A program made the translations under genes and the position numbers. Under the pieces are notes generated by a model. The model was not told the DNA's origin. It saw nothing but the letters and a program-made list of their open reading frames with translations, and searched no databases. A stretch of 64,000 nucleotides of DNA. Source: Hydractinia symbiolongicarpus. Its lineage: Eukaryota; Cnidaria; Hydrozoa; Anthoathecata; Hydractiniidae. The DNA lies in the NCBI RefSeq assembly GCF_029227915.1, contig NC_079886.1, forward strand, positions 13,261,001 through 13,325,000, in the 5' to 3' direction. Positions 21,241-29,466 of this stretch are shown one piece after another (position 1 is the stretch's first letter; every line of letters starts with the position of its first letter).

Positions 21241-22071
21241 ATGTCTTCGCAACTTTCTCTCTTAAACGCCATGCCCGCAGGATCCATTGAGACTTTGTTC
21301 GATGAACAAAATCATCGTTTTAAACGTGCTGATCTTGGTAGTTTTTGGGTATTGAAAAAATTGCAGAGTCCTATCGGGATATTACTACCCTTCCACGTCA
21401 TGAGATAGAGTTGGTTTCAAACCAACCACTAAAAGGAGACAATAATAGGTATGATGCCTTTTTTACATTAGACGATGCATTGGAGATTGTGCGTCGTTCC
21501 AGGAAACCCAAGGCGGCACAGCTTACCAGATGGCTTCAATAAAAGGTGTCGAAAAATTACAAGATGAGGTCAGGGAGCAGCGTCAAGCCCTTGAGGACAG
21601 GGATATGACCATGGCGGTGTTGGCGGGTGATCTAGAGGATAGGGATAATCAGCTCATGGTGCTGGAGGAAGAATTCGAGGTACAGACCCAGGAAAATACA
21701 AGGCTTCGAGAAAGACATGTACCATATGCCCAAGATCCAAGGAAGGACAACGTTATTATAATCCATCGCAAGCATACCGCACAGGACGACGACCAGTACC
21801 ATCATCTTCCCTATTACTGCACGCGTGTTCAGAGACGTAACATCAAGACCAAGAGATGGTGGTTCAAGGACAACTACACAAACGCAGAAGAGATTGTAGT
21901 CATGGACAACACTAACGGTATACATTCCTTTAATCGGTTTGAAGAGGAGGAGCATGTGAAACCATTTCAGGCTTATTGACCTTACTCGAGATGACCTGTA
22001 CGATTTGGGTGTTCCGACACTAGAAGACTGGGGAGACACTAATTTTACCACTCCTGTGAGTAGTAAAATTA
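21241..22071 (+). pseudogene. MSV199-like DNA-binding protein with coiled coil (A)
   Basis: Starts SLLNAMPAGSIETLFDEQ. After a frame shift, FFTLDDALEIVRRSRKPKAA and QLTRWL resemble the MSV199 domain of insect-virus BRO-like proteins. A coiled coil follows (LQDEVREQRQALEDRD), then RKDNVIIIHRKHTAQDDDQY and HHLPYYCTRVQRRN, a C-terminal region shared with copy C's protein. The frame used changes near 21,979; in the alternative frame the tail extends to the hairpin at 22,040-22,071, as in copy B. Likely a regulatory DNA-binding protein. Confidence 0.66.
22040..22071. terminator. Hairpin at a convergent gene junction (A)
   Basis: Arms TAATTTTACCACT and AGTAGTAAAATTA, 12 of 13 paired, loop of six. 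It overlaps the 3' end of the MSV199-like gene, as the hairpin at 30,744-30,763 does in copy B. In A an extra ORF follows before the opposing integrase gene. Confidence 0.75.
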
Positions 22072-22185
22072 CCAAACCATATAGCATGAAGGGCCTTAAT
22101 GGAGGAGGGACTCTAAACCACCCCTCTATGGAATGTCATTTTAGACCCGTTTGGCTTCATGATAAAGCAATTGAAATAACAAAAG

Positions 22186-22806
22186 ATGGAAGTCTATGTA
22201 CAAAAAGAACAACTGATAAATATGTACAATATCCATGTACCTTTAGTACACTGTTGTATCAATGCAGCGTCAGTGACTGGTTATTGCTCGCAATGCTTGG
22301 AAAATTTTAGGTTTCGAAATGGAGAATACTACGAGGGGTTTGAGCATCCTGATGATGAGGAGCTTTTAAATAGGGTAGCGTCAGGGAAAAAAGCATGCAC
22401 AACATTCGCGAGACGCGAGATCGACGAGGATTTAGAGGCCGATATTCAACGCCTAGGGCTGCATATTGTTAAAAAGGATAGGAACAAGTATGGTGCGCTC
22501 TGTTACCAGGTTATCAAAGATAAGGGTTTGAAGCTATCGGATTTGGCTGACTTGGCAACAATAGGTGATATCCTCAACTTTCCTATAGCAGATAGGCGCT
22601 TGATTGACATTGACCTTCAAAGTGAACCTGATGTTATAAAAGGTATCGTCCATGGGTACCCGTTCTATACCATGCATCTTTTGCTTTATGTAAGAGATCC
22701 GAGTAAAGAGTTAAAGGATGAACCTTTAGAGGTACTCCTGAAATTACTCTTCACCAATCCTTCACATGTTCTGGGGTTACCTGAACATCCTCCGGTACCT
22801 GCATGA
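22186..22806 (+). CDS. Unrecognised 206-residue ORF, specific to copy A
   Basis: An intact ORF with a Cys-containing segment (LVHCCINAASVTGYCSQC), then FRFRNGEYYEGFEHPDDEEL, EADIQRLGLHIVKKD and VIKGIVHGYPFYTMHLLLYV. Copies B and C have no equivalent at this junction. The last 50 bases overlap the 3' end of the opposing integrase gene. It may be a captured cargo gene. No catalytic motif is visible and I assign no function. Confidence 0.55.
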   Translation: MEVYVQKEQLINMYNIHVPLVHCCINAASVTGYCSQCLENFRFRNGEYYEGFEHPDDEELLNRVASGKKACTTFARREIDEDLEADIQRLGLHIVKKDRNKYGALCYQVIKDKGLKLSDLADLATIGDILNFPIADRRLIDIDLQSEPDVIKGIVHGYPFYTMHLLLYVRDPSKELKDEPLEVLLKLLFTNPSHVLGLPEHPPVPA

Positions 22807-23753
22807 GTTCTACCGAGACGAAGCTACGATCAGGAACGTCTTTCAAATAGTACAAAACACGACTACCCGCTACAATACGATCCAGCCCGTAAGTATGTTT
22901 GCTCCAAACGGCGTCAGTTGCACGTCTTTTCGACCCACCATGCTCTTCTCCAGGTCCCAAGAGGTAAAGGTACAACCCATCGTCAGGCAATGGCATCTCT
23001 TCAGGATATTCTTCGCTTTTCGCAAGCGGCACATCATCCAGTTTAATCGCCTTGTTAGGCTTCATACCGATCATGGCAGTTTTTGTATTGTTGAGACTTT
23101 TGACGATAGTGTACAGGTGCTTTATCCAAGTACTTGACGTCTCCTCGGTGACTAACTCTTGCGCATCTTAGGGCTTGAATAATCTCTCTGCGAGTACCTT
23201 GTTGTAACTTCCCACAAACGCTGTGAAGGTATGTCGATACTTGGTGGTGGCCCGTTTAATCCCATCCCCTTATCCTCTAACAGTTTTGTTACACTTGACT
23301 TGAATTAGGAGCCATTGTCGCACTGGAAGATTTTAGGGTATCGAAGAGGTCCTGCTTTGTAAATATCCTTGATCATGTCTGCGACTTCACTGGCCTTTTT
23401 GGTATGCAATGGTCTCGCCACCTTGTACCTCGAAGCCACGTCAATGCCCGCGAGGATGTACTTATACGTGTTTCCATACAGCTTATCATGAGGCATGTAC
23501 AATATGTCAAACTGGTGCATCTCGTTCGGTCTTGTAATACTGAAGTGGGGATAATCAATTTTTTTCGGACCTTTGATATGCCGGACCCACAAGAGTTGCC
23601 TACTCAGCCAGTGCAGGTCTTTCTTTTTTGATGAGCTACTTTCTGCAGCGAGCAATTTGATGGCTTTGCGTCCAGTCCAGAAATGATCAGGGGTATAGTA
23701 TATATTGCTAAATTTTTCCGCCTCTTCCTCGGTAACGATATGTGCTTTTGACA
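22757..23753 (-). pseudogene. Polinton integrase (A), disrupted
   Basis: ATG at 23,753 lies seven bases after AATAAA on the same strand. The N terminus (IYYTPDHFWTGRKAIKLLA) and linker lead into the core: NEMHQFDILYMPHDKLYG holds the first D, VASRYKVARPL follows, and QCDNGS has the second D with a stop right after. The third acidic residue lies in scrambled frame. The C-terminal SH3-like part (LPDDGLYLYLLGPGEEHGG, TYGLDRIV and SRVLYYLKD) is in frame at 22,757-23,074. It would insert the element into the host genome. Confidence 0.88.
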
Positions 23754-23780
23754 TGTCTTTATTACATGTCAAAAACGTTC

Positions 23781-23794
23781 TACAAATATTTGTA
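23781..23794. promoter_or_regulatory. Perfect 14-bp palindrome between integrase and membrane gene (A)
   Basis: TACAAATATTTGTA lies between the minus-strand small membrane protein gene and the integrase gene. Copy B has a different perfect inverted repeat at the same junction (31,736-31,750). Confidence 0.65.
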
Positions 23795-23799
23795 AGCAA

Positions 23800-24153
23800 C
23801 AAATCCTAGAATGCTCAATGATCCAATAATGAAGGTCAATTCACCGCTTTCCTGCTGCTTCGAGGGTGTGTAATAATCCGACAATTTTGGAACCTTATCG
23901 TTCGATCTTCAAGCTCTCTCGGGCTCTTCCCCGCCTGTATTTGTAATTGCTGTTGTTTGTTGAACCAGTCGATCTTAGCCTGTCTATCCTTCACCCATTG
24001 AGCCTGATCGCTCTGTAGTTGTTTTATCGCTTCATCATGTCTTTTACGTTCCGCTTCGCCGTGTCCTGAGAGCTTAGAAAACAAGAAGTTGGTCCCGCTG
24101 AAAGCCAGCGCGTTGATCGCGGCACCTGCAACAAGAACACCGATAGTTGCCAT
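23800..24153 (-). pseudogene. Small membrane/coiled-coil protein MATI (A)
   Basis: The intact homologue in copy B is 132 residues. Here the first 70 residues align well: a hydrophobic N terminus (ATIGVLVAGAAINALAFSG), GHGEAERKRHDEAIKQL, then QAQWVKDRQAKIDWFNKQQQ as a helical, charged region. After ELEDR the frame is lost, and the C-terminal hydrophobic end is found out of frame near 23,800. It lies between integrase and HNH or element end in both copies. A virion-associated membrane protein is a reasonable guess. Confidence 0.7.
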
Positions 24154-24156
24154 TTA

Positions 24157-24179
24157 ATCTTACAACAGAGCTGTAAGAT
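24157..24179. promoter_or_regulatory. Inverted repeat upstream of a Polinton start codon
   Basis: ATCTTACA and TGTAAGAT (8 of 8) flank seven bases; the gene's ATG (minus strand, 24,153) follows after TTAA. The same arm sequence reappears in the 13-bp hairpin at 24,885-24,911 on the other side of the neighbouring end. Confidence 0.72.
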
Positions 24180-24238
24180 AACCTTGGTTTCTTCACCTAC
24201 ATATTGGACACATGTTGCTGCGCATGTCCTGCAGAGAT

Positions 24239-24470
24239 AGTAAAATGTATGTTCTAGCGCAGTCGACGGACGACGACAACAACAACAACAACAACAATTC
24301 CCAAATCCCCCAAACCGACAATTCCAATAAATTCGACAAATTCAGGAAATACCGTTAAAATTCCGCGCATGCGCACACGCTACTAGTAATAATGCTAACA
24401 TCAACAAAGTCTCGAGCATGCGCAATCGAGTAGGGGAAAGTCCCATACTCAAAGGTGTGACGGCTGGTTG
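24239..24470 (+). other. Polinton left-end-like region of the extra module
   Basis: AGTAAAATGTATGTTCTAGCGCAG begins here and resembles the left ends at about 12,475 and 25,783. It is followed by a CAA-repeat run and GCATGCGC motifs, which also occur near 12,690 and 26,080 ahead of the first genes. Orientation is the same in all three places. The initial AGT fits Polinton ends, but no matching right end or 6-bp target duplication was confirmed. Confidence 0.5.
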
Positions 24471-24491
24471 AGGCTGGGATATAATACAAAC

Positions 24492-24866
24492 ATGAGCCGA
24501 CATCATGAGAATGCAACTCGCGACCGTTTCATGACCCAAGAAAAGTGTACCAGGGCGGTTCAAGAATACCCCTGGCTCCTGCGGTATATTCCAGACCATT
24601 TCAAGACCCAGGAAATGTATACCAGGGCAGTTAAAGAATACCACTGGCTGCTGCAGTATGTTCCCGACCATTTAAAGACCCAGGAAATGTGCACTAGGGT
24701 GGTTGGGCAGTACTCGCAACTGCTGCGGTATATTTTAGACCATTTAAAGACCCAGGAAATGTGCACCGGGGCGGTTGACATATATTTCCAGCTGCTCAAG
24801 TATGTCCAGGGGCATTTCAGATCCCAGGACGTGTTCTCCTGGGAATCCTCGTGGGAGTTAGTATAA
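24492..24866 (+). CDS. Tandem-repeat protein (DUF4116-like repeats)
   Basis: The ORF consists of about four 33-residue repeats of the form FKTQEMYTRAVKEYHWLLQY with VPDH between, starting at about residue 12. Related partial repeats occur at about 26,125-26,190 (FKTQDMCNKAVEKDPEVLEY) and on the minus strand at about 47,360-47,585. The repeat looks like the DUF4116 type known from large DNA viruses and some invertebrate repeats, but this is from memory of the pattern. A binding or scaffold role is possible. The protein is followed by a hairpin and a small zinc protein in the same order as in copy C. Confidence 0.65.
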   Translation: MSRHHENATRDRFMTQEKCTRAVQEYPWLLRYIPDHFKTQEMYTRAVKEYHWLLQYVPDHLKTQEMCTRVVGQYSQLLRYILDHLKTQEMCTGAVDIYFQLLKYVQGHFRSQDVFSWESSWELV

Positions 24867-24884
24867 GGTATGGAGATCACTGAC

Positions 24885-24911
24885 TATCTTACAACCCGGG
24901 GTTGTAAGATA
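24885..24911. promoter_or_regulatory. Perfect 13-bp inverted repeat at a Polinton gene junction
   Basis: TATCTTACAACCC, one base, GGGTTGTAAGATA. It fills the gap between the repeat-protein stop (24,866) and the ATG at 24,913; the second arm overlaps the GATAAATG start context. Confidence 0.85.
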
Positions 24912-24912
24912 A

Positions 24913-25029
24913 ATGGAACAATGCGATAAATGTGAACGAGTACTTGACAAATATGACAGATGTAGTTGTGGTCGTAGGCTTCTGATCAAGTCCAGGCTGG
25001 TACTGTTACCAGGAGTACATCACGTATAA
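24913..25029 (+). CDS. Tiny Cys-rich protein (CxxC, CxC)
   Basis: A 38-residue ORF: EQCDKCERVLDKYDRCSCGR, then a basic/hydrophobic tail. The same protein is on the minus strand of copy C at about 47,043-47,151 (EQCDDCECPLDEYERCKCGR), which supports it as a real gene despite its size. A third remnant (EECSNCEKRV) starts at 26,401. The four cysteines could bind one zinc. Function unknown. Confidence 0.68.
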   Translation: MEQCDKCERVLDKYDRCSCGRRLLIKSRLVLLPGVHHV

Positions 25030-25088
25030 TGGCGGAAGCTGTCTATGTACTAAACCCTAGTTGAAGTCTAGTATCCACAAATAAAGGG

Positions 25089-25656
25089 ATGTTCAAATTC
25101 GGTGACGAGACTGTTAAATCAAGGGAATTTTACGCCAAAGCGAAACCATTCAATATTGAAGAAGTAAAGGTTGAAAATATTATGCTAAGCGACCCTATTC
25201 CAAGAAACAAGGGCAAAGATGAACGCTTCGTGATTGCCTATAAAAATAGCGACAAACTAGCTCCTTTACTGATCAAGACACCCCAAAAGATCCATTCCAA
25301 TGGTGCCTCGCGTTACTCGGAGGGTTCAGCACTCACCATGTCATTTGATCTCACCTACGACTACGCCCTTGAAAAAAGGGCGGTATCTCACCACCAAGCT
25401 GAAGGAATGGGAGGGTAAAATCAAGACCAATTTACACAATAAAAAGGTACCGGAGGACAGATGCGAGTGCGAGGCTATTATCAAGCCCGCCGGCATCTAT
25501 AAGCAAGGTGAAAACTATGATCTCCAGACATACCTCGAAGAGTGCAAGTATAAAGATGTCAAGTTTTATGGTTCCAGCTACCTTAGCGACTCTGACGACG
25601 ACGACTCTGACGACGACGACGACGACGATAAGGAAAGCTTCGTCGTACTAAACTAG
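25089..25656 (+). pseudogene. Conserved Polinton protein MFKFGD (A/module)
   Basis: ATG follows AATAAA (25,080). KFGDETVKSREFYAKAKPF, RNKGKDERFVIAYKN and APLLIKTPQKIHSNG match copy C's minus-strand ORF at 46,270-46,941. A short deletion and frame change near 25,380 precede KLKEWEGKIKTNLHNKK. The C terminus here is a run of Ser-Asp repeats encoded by a GAC expansion (25,587-25,630). No domain is recognised. Its conservation in two copies, and its place last in the module, argue for a structural or accessory role. Confidence 0.66.
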
Positions 25657-25665
25657 ATGTGAGAG

Positions 25666-25696
25666 GTTTTTGTGTGTTGATCTAACACATCAAAAC
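25666..25696. terminator. Hairpin after the MFKFGD gene
   Basis: Arms GTTTTTGTGTGTT and AACACATCAAAAC, 11 of 13 paired, five-base loop, starting ten bases after the stop codon. Confidence 0.65.
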
Positions 25697-25782
25697 AAAC
25701 ATGAAGGTTCCCGAACTGAAAAAAGAAGCGTAGTTTGTTTCAATGTCTACGCGATGTTCGGTAACGGCATGGTCTAAGATAG

Positions 25783-26100
25783 GGAAATTTATGTTCTAGC
25801 GCAGCGCACATCCCGCACACGCACACGGTCAGCCACAACAAATCCCTAATAACCACCGCACAATCCAAAACCTAGCCCTAATAACCACCGCACCATATAG
25901 CCAAGACCTAATCCCCTATTAATCACCGCACCATCCAAGACCTAGTCTCTAATAGTCACGGCAAGTCATGACGTCATCTGCAGAATAAAAGATCCCTAAA
26001 ATTTCTAGCGCAATTTTCAATAATATTCTACGCACATGAGGGAATTTCCCTAATGATACTAATGTTCATCAAAAATCAACGCATGCGCTGTAAAGAATAA
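25783..26100 (+). other. Polinton left-end-like region of copy B
   Basis: GGGAAATTTATGTTCTAGCG at 25,783 resembles 12,475 and 24,239 and is followed by CACACGCACACGG-type sequence also seen at 12,510. A phrase (CCTAATAACCACCGCAC) recurs several times between 25,840 and 25,960. AACGCATGCGC occurs at about 26,078, as at about 12,690 in copy A. No gene lies here. Confidence 0.5.
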
Positions 26101-26204
26101 AGTTGTGTTAGTATATATCGGATCGTTTCAAAACGCAGGACATGTGCAACAAGGCCGTTGAAAAGGATCCCGAGGTACTTGAATATGTGTAACCTATAAT
26201 AAAA

Positions 26205-26408
26205 ATGTGTATCAACTGTCAATATAGCTTGAAAAGTATGATTTTCATGACCTTCCTTACTGCCATCGGTCTATTCCTACCACTTGTAACCCTGGCATGT
26301 GTACAGGAGGAGGAGGAGAGGAAGAAGTATAATAGGCAGAGAATTCAAGACCCATGGGAACGTCTTAATGACCTGGAGGATCGTCTTGATGTCCTAATAA
26401 ATGAATGA
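26205..26408 (+). CDS. Small membrane protein of the Polinton module (B)
   Basis: A 67-residue ORF with ATG directly after TATAATAAA. A hydrophobic segment (MIFMTFLTAIGLFLPLVTLA) is followed by a charged helix (EEEERKKYNRQRIQDPWERL). Its stop overlaps the next ATG at 26,401 (AATAAATGA). Copy C has a minus-strand small membrane ORF at about 47,250-47,374 in the same relative place, between the repeat protein and the CxxC protein, though their sequences are only loosely alike. Confidence 0.55.
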   Translation: MCINCQYSLKSMIFMTFLTAIGLFLPLVTLACVQEEEERKKYNRQRIQDPWERLNDLEDRLDVLINE

Positions 26409-27540
26409 AGAATGCAGTAACTGTGAAAAGCGGGTCAGGAAGCTTGTTGAAGGGAACAAGCATGGGTACATTTTGGAGGTTGATATCGATTACCCCGAGG
26501 GACTACATGAGAAACATAGTTAGCTGCCGTTCCTACCCGAACGCATGATAGTCAATAAGGTTGAGAAACTGTTACCGAATTTGGAGGACAAGCGTAGATA
26601 TGTGGTGCATATAAGAGCCCTTTACGAGGCTATAAAACATGGGCTTGAATTAACAAAAGTACACAGGGTGATCCGGTTCAACCAGAAGTCGTGGTTGAAG
26701 GGGTACATTGATGACAGCACGAGGTTGAGAACGGCTGCAAAAAACGAGTCCGAGAAGGACTTCTACAAGCTCATGAACCTTTTGGTGTTCAGCAAGACCA
26801 TGGAGAATATTAGAAATCATCGCAACATTCAGCTGGTCACCAATAATTTCAAGGGTGGTAGCAGGTTCAGCAAAAACCTACTAGGTGTAGAGATGGGCAG
26901 GACCGAGGTGAAGATGAATAAGCCCATATACATCGGTCAGGCTTTATTGGATATGTCGAAGCTGGTCATGTACGTGTTTTACTACGATTTCATGCAGCCT
27001 AAATACGGTAGCAAATTGCAACTCTGTTACATGGATACGGACTCGTTCGTAAACCACATCCGAACGGAGGACTTCTACAGGGATATGACCGACGATGTTG
27101 AAGCACGTTTCGATACGAGTGCATATAGCAAGGGTGATAGAAGGCCCTTCCTCATGGCAAGAACAAGAAGGTGGAAGGCTACATGAAGGATGATTTGGGT
27201 GCCAAAATCATGACAGAGTTCATCACCCTGAGGGCCAAACTCTATGCCTACAAGAGCCTTACCAAAGAAGGCGGTGATCGTAAAGCGAAGGCTGTGAAGC
27301 GATGCGTAACCAAGAAGTCGATCACCTTCGACGATTACCAGCAGTGTCTGGAAAAGGGCATAGATATCTACAAGAGCCAGATGCTTATTAAAAACAAGGG
27401 CCATAAAGTATATACGCAAGAGGTGAACAAATTGGCACTCAACAGGGCGGATGACAAACGGATTGTACAACCAGATCAAATAACGACGCTTGGCAGAGGC
27501 TACAGGGAAATAAAATGGAGGCATGTTTGTAAATCGCCAT
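26401..27540 (+). pseudogene. Polinton B DNA polymerase B, C-terminal half
   Basis: An abrupt fusion: the first codons (MNEECSNCEKRV) match the CxxC protein, then the frame enters polymerase B at LVEGNKHGYILEVDIDYPEG. A stop is at 26,521. FYKLMNLLVFSKTMENI is a degraded motif B (two key positions changed). CYMDTDSFVNHI at about 27,026-27,060 is motif C, with both aspartates. A frame shift near 27,165 precedes DDLGAKIMTEFITLRAKLYA. Exonuclease and motif A are absent. The missing N-terminal two thirds means a deletion joined the module to the polymerase. Confidence 0.87.
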
Positions 27541-27601
27541 AATCCTGCCCTATGCTCTGATTGCCTATGTACTTTTTCGATATCGGCTTATAATAAAAAG
27601 G

Positions 27602-28072
27602 ATGTCTGATATTGCACAAGTATTCGACAATGCCTCTGCAGAATAAAAGAATATTGAGAAGCCTATCGATAAGCGCCAAATTTTAAAGGAGACCCTACGC
27701 AAGGGCAGGGGTCACCTTTTTCCAAAGAAGTGCACGGACGGGTTTGTCGATAAGGCCCCGGAGGAGGCTATCAACAAGGTACATACCGAGTATGTACAAC
27801 GAGAACTACAGGAGAAGGGGGAGAAGACGGCTAGGGCACTGTCAACCGATGTTATCAGCTTGTATGCTAGCATGATTGGGAACTTCGTGGATATCGACAG
27901 CGTTGACGAGCTACGCAGGGATATTGAGGAAGATCCTATAATCAGGGACTCTATGACAGACCTTGGGATCCTCGTGTACTGCGCTATTAGGAGGTGTTTA
28001 GCCCCACTACTTGTAGCAGGACACACGGCACGGCACATGAGCAAAAGGAAACAGGATGCGGAGGAGGCCTAA
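27602..28072 (+). pseudogene. Conserved Polinton protein of unknown function (B)
   Basis: Homologue of copy A's 18,351 gene, longer and with one internal stop near 27,645. ATG lies five bases after AATAAA. It reads SDIAQVFDNA, then KAPEEAINKVHTEYVQREL, DVISLYASMIGNFVDIDSV and a C-terminal segment DLGILVYCAIRRCLAPLLV, weakly hydrophobic. No motif suggests a function. Confidence 0.66.
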
Positions 28073-28082
28073 AATAACAAAG

Positions 28083-28379
28083 ATGAGCAGTGCGTGTAGT
28101 GTTATCATCAATCAGCAACAGCCTGTAGAAAAAATCGTTGAAGTACACAAAAAGCACCCGGGAAGGGTTGCCCAGGGGCACAGGCTAGCGGCGCTGATGA
28201 GGGAGAGAAAGCTTGGAATAGCCCCATCAAAGAAAGAACCTATTACGTTTAGGGAGTTCTTGAGATACTTCGAGAGGGATTTAAACACCCCCGAAGCTAT
28301 AATCAAAGGGATAAAAGAGACCATGGAGATCCTTGAGGACCAGGGCCTATCCCTCCATCTTGATGCAAAAAAGAAGTAA
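28083..28379 (+). CDS. Small conserved Polinton protein (B)
   Basis: About 98 residues from ATG 28,083. The shared KHPGRVAQGHRLAALMRERK block aligns with the membrane protein at 18,852 in copy A, but here the rest is a soluble-looking helical region (FREFLRYFERDLNTPEAIIK). The membrane segment of A is missing. It may be a paralogue or a recombinant. Confidence 0.6.
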   Translation: MSSACSVIINQQQPVEKIVEVHKKHPGRVAQGHRLAALMRERKLGIAPSKKEPITFREFLRYFERDLNTPEAIIKGIKETMEILEDQGLSLHLDAKKK

Positions 28380-28410
28380 TTTATTACAAGTCTTAGGGGC
28401 TTATAATAAA
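28380..28410. promoter_or_regulatory. Inverted repeat at a Polinton gene junction
   Basis: TTTATTACAAG and CTTATAATAAA, 10 of 11 paired, loop of nine, exactly filling the gap between a stop codon (28,377-28,379) and the ATG at 28,411. The second arm contains AATAAA. Confidence 0.78.
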
Positions 28411-28614
28411 ATGAGTGAAGAAGAACAAAAACAAGAGGAGAGGGTCATAACCAAGAAGAATGAGGGTCCGGAGCCCAAATAGGGCAAAACCCAACCTCAG
28501 ATTGACATCTTCGAAATGCAGTAATAGTAAATGGCAACAAGCAAGCATGATGAAAACATGGGTCCCAAGGAAACCATGATTATTGATCCATTATTTCTAT
28601 ATCTCAGTGAGATA
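28411..28614 (+). pseudogene. Remnants of two small Polinton genes (B)
   Basis: 28,411-28,524 reads SEEEQKQEERVITKKNEGPE, a stop, then QIDIFEMQ, matching the two ends of copy A's membrane protein with the middle, including the membrane helix, deleted. 28,531-28,614 reads ATSKHDENMGPKETMIIDPL and stops, matching only the start of copy A's 19,212 gene. Both were shortened by deletion. Confidence 0.62.
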
Positions 28615-28626
28615 TAGAAATAATGG
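28588..28626. promoter_or_regulatory. Perfect 19-bp inverted repeat overlapping a start codon
   Basis: CCATTATTTCTATATCTCA, one base, and its exact complement TGAGATATAGAAATAATGG. The second arm contains the ATG at 28,623 of the zinc/HNH ORF. It is the longest perfect short-spacer palindrome seen in the window. Confidence 0.9.
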
Positions 28627-28979
28627 AAGAGAAGTGTTGTTTTAAATGCTTAAAATCCCTCCCATTGAACCGGTTCAAAGCAAAGGGTAAAGGTCTGACA
28701 AAAACATGCATTCACTGCCTTGATCTTGGTAGGATTTCAAAAGGCCACGCCAAACGCCGCATTTACATGCAGCCCCTACACGAGTTAATAATCATCCTGC
28801 AGGACCATATTCAGGCACAATTCTCAGGAGGCTATACCTGGGAAAATTTCGAGAGGCACGTAAATAACAAGGTACGATTCAGGTACGACGAAACATTTAA
28901 TAGTCCAACGCTTGCCGAGGTCACCAATGCATTACGACGGGCACAGCACGCAATAGTAAATGAACGTGTTATGCTTTAG
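28623..28979 (+). pseudogene. Zinc/HNH protein, shortened (B, plus strand)
   Basis: CCFKCLKSLPLNRFKAKGK and TCIHCLDLGRISKGHAKRR match the start of the zinc/HNH family. The zinc repeats are deleted and the HNH part is degenerate: IQAQFSGGYTWENFERHVNN replaces the expected W-x-I-D-H core, leaving the first His position changed. It ends overlapping the next ORF. It is a second member of the family in copy B besides the minus-strand gene. Confidence 0.66.
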
Positions 28980-29463
28980 GACATGCAAGGAGATTTTACC
29001 GCCGCACAAGTTTAAAATTAGGAGTAATGGTCGGACTAAGACCTTTATAGGTTGCCTGGCTAAAGCGAAGGAGAGACGGGCTGTAGCAAATAGAGATATC
29101 GAGGACGTTGAACACGGGTTGGATCCTCTTGCTGTCGATGCGGAAATTCGAGGCGTTCAACAGAATGAGAATTACCTCATCCTGTATGACCTACTCACAT
29201 ACAGGATTATAAATCAATTTACCAGAATTATTGGGAATAGCCCGGAGAAGGCAAGGCTCGTTGAGAGGTACCGCAACACCTTGCGGTGCCTACAAAATAA
29301 ATTAATATATATTCAACCACCCCTCGAATATAAGGCTCGGGGGACTAAGCTCTGCCTTGCCTGTCAGCGGTCCCTGGAGAACTGGCATGGGGGTGTATGG
29401 ATTTGTGGGGCATGTGCCGGGGTATATCCCAAAATTCACGATCGAAAGTGGAGCAACTATTAG
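28960..29463 (+). CDS. Zinc-ribbon protein (B)
   Basis: A 167-residue ORF. The N-terminal part (CFRTCKEILPPHKFKIRSNG, then GCLAKAKERRA) resembles the CxxC start of the zinc/HNH proteins. A helical middle follows (NENYLILYDLLTYRIINQF). The C terminus has two knuckles, KLCLACQRSLENWHGGVWIC and GACAG. The stop is three bases before the ATPase ATG. The order zinc ribbon-ATPase is kept in copy A. A late transcription factor is a possible analogy, not a demonstrated one. Confidence 0.66.
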   Translation: MNVLCFRTCKEILPPHKFKIRSNGRTKTFIGCLAKAKERRAVANRDIEDVEHGLDPLAVDAEIRGVQQNENYLILYDLLTYRIINQFTRIIGNSPEKARLVERYRNTLRCLQNKLIYIQPPLEYKARGTKLCLACQRSLENWHGGVWICGACAGVYPKIHDRKWSNY

Positions 29464-29466
29464 TAA

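Larger units (their letters stand above)
12474..24238 (+). mobile_element. Polinton/Maverick copy A
   Basis: A left-end-like region (ATGTGTGTTCTGACGC at about 12,480, shared with 24,247 and 25,790) is followed by DNA polymerase B, small conserved ORFs, zinc/HNH, zinc-ribbon, packaging ATPase and MSV199-like genes on the plus strand, then integrase and a small membrane protein gene on the minus strand. No capsid genes are present, so the copy is truncated or rearranged. Most genes are disrupted, and a THAP-DDE transposon sits inside the polymerase gene. The right limit is set where the next left-end motif begins. Confidence 0.84.

Noticed and set aside
24560-24880. Minus-strand repeat ORF
   Set aside because: It mirrors the plus-strand repeat protein, which has related copies elsewhere and a start context.
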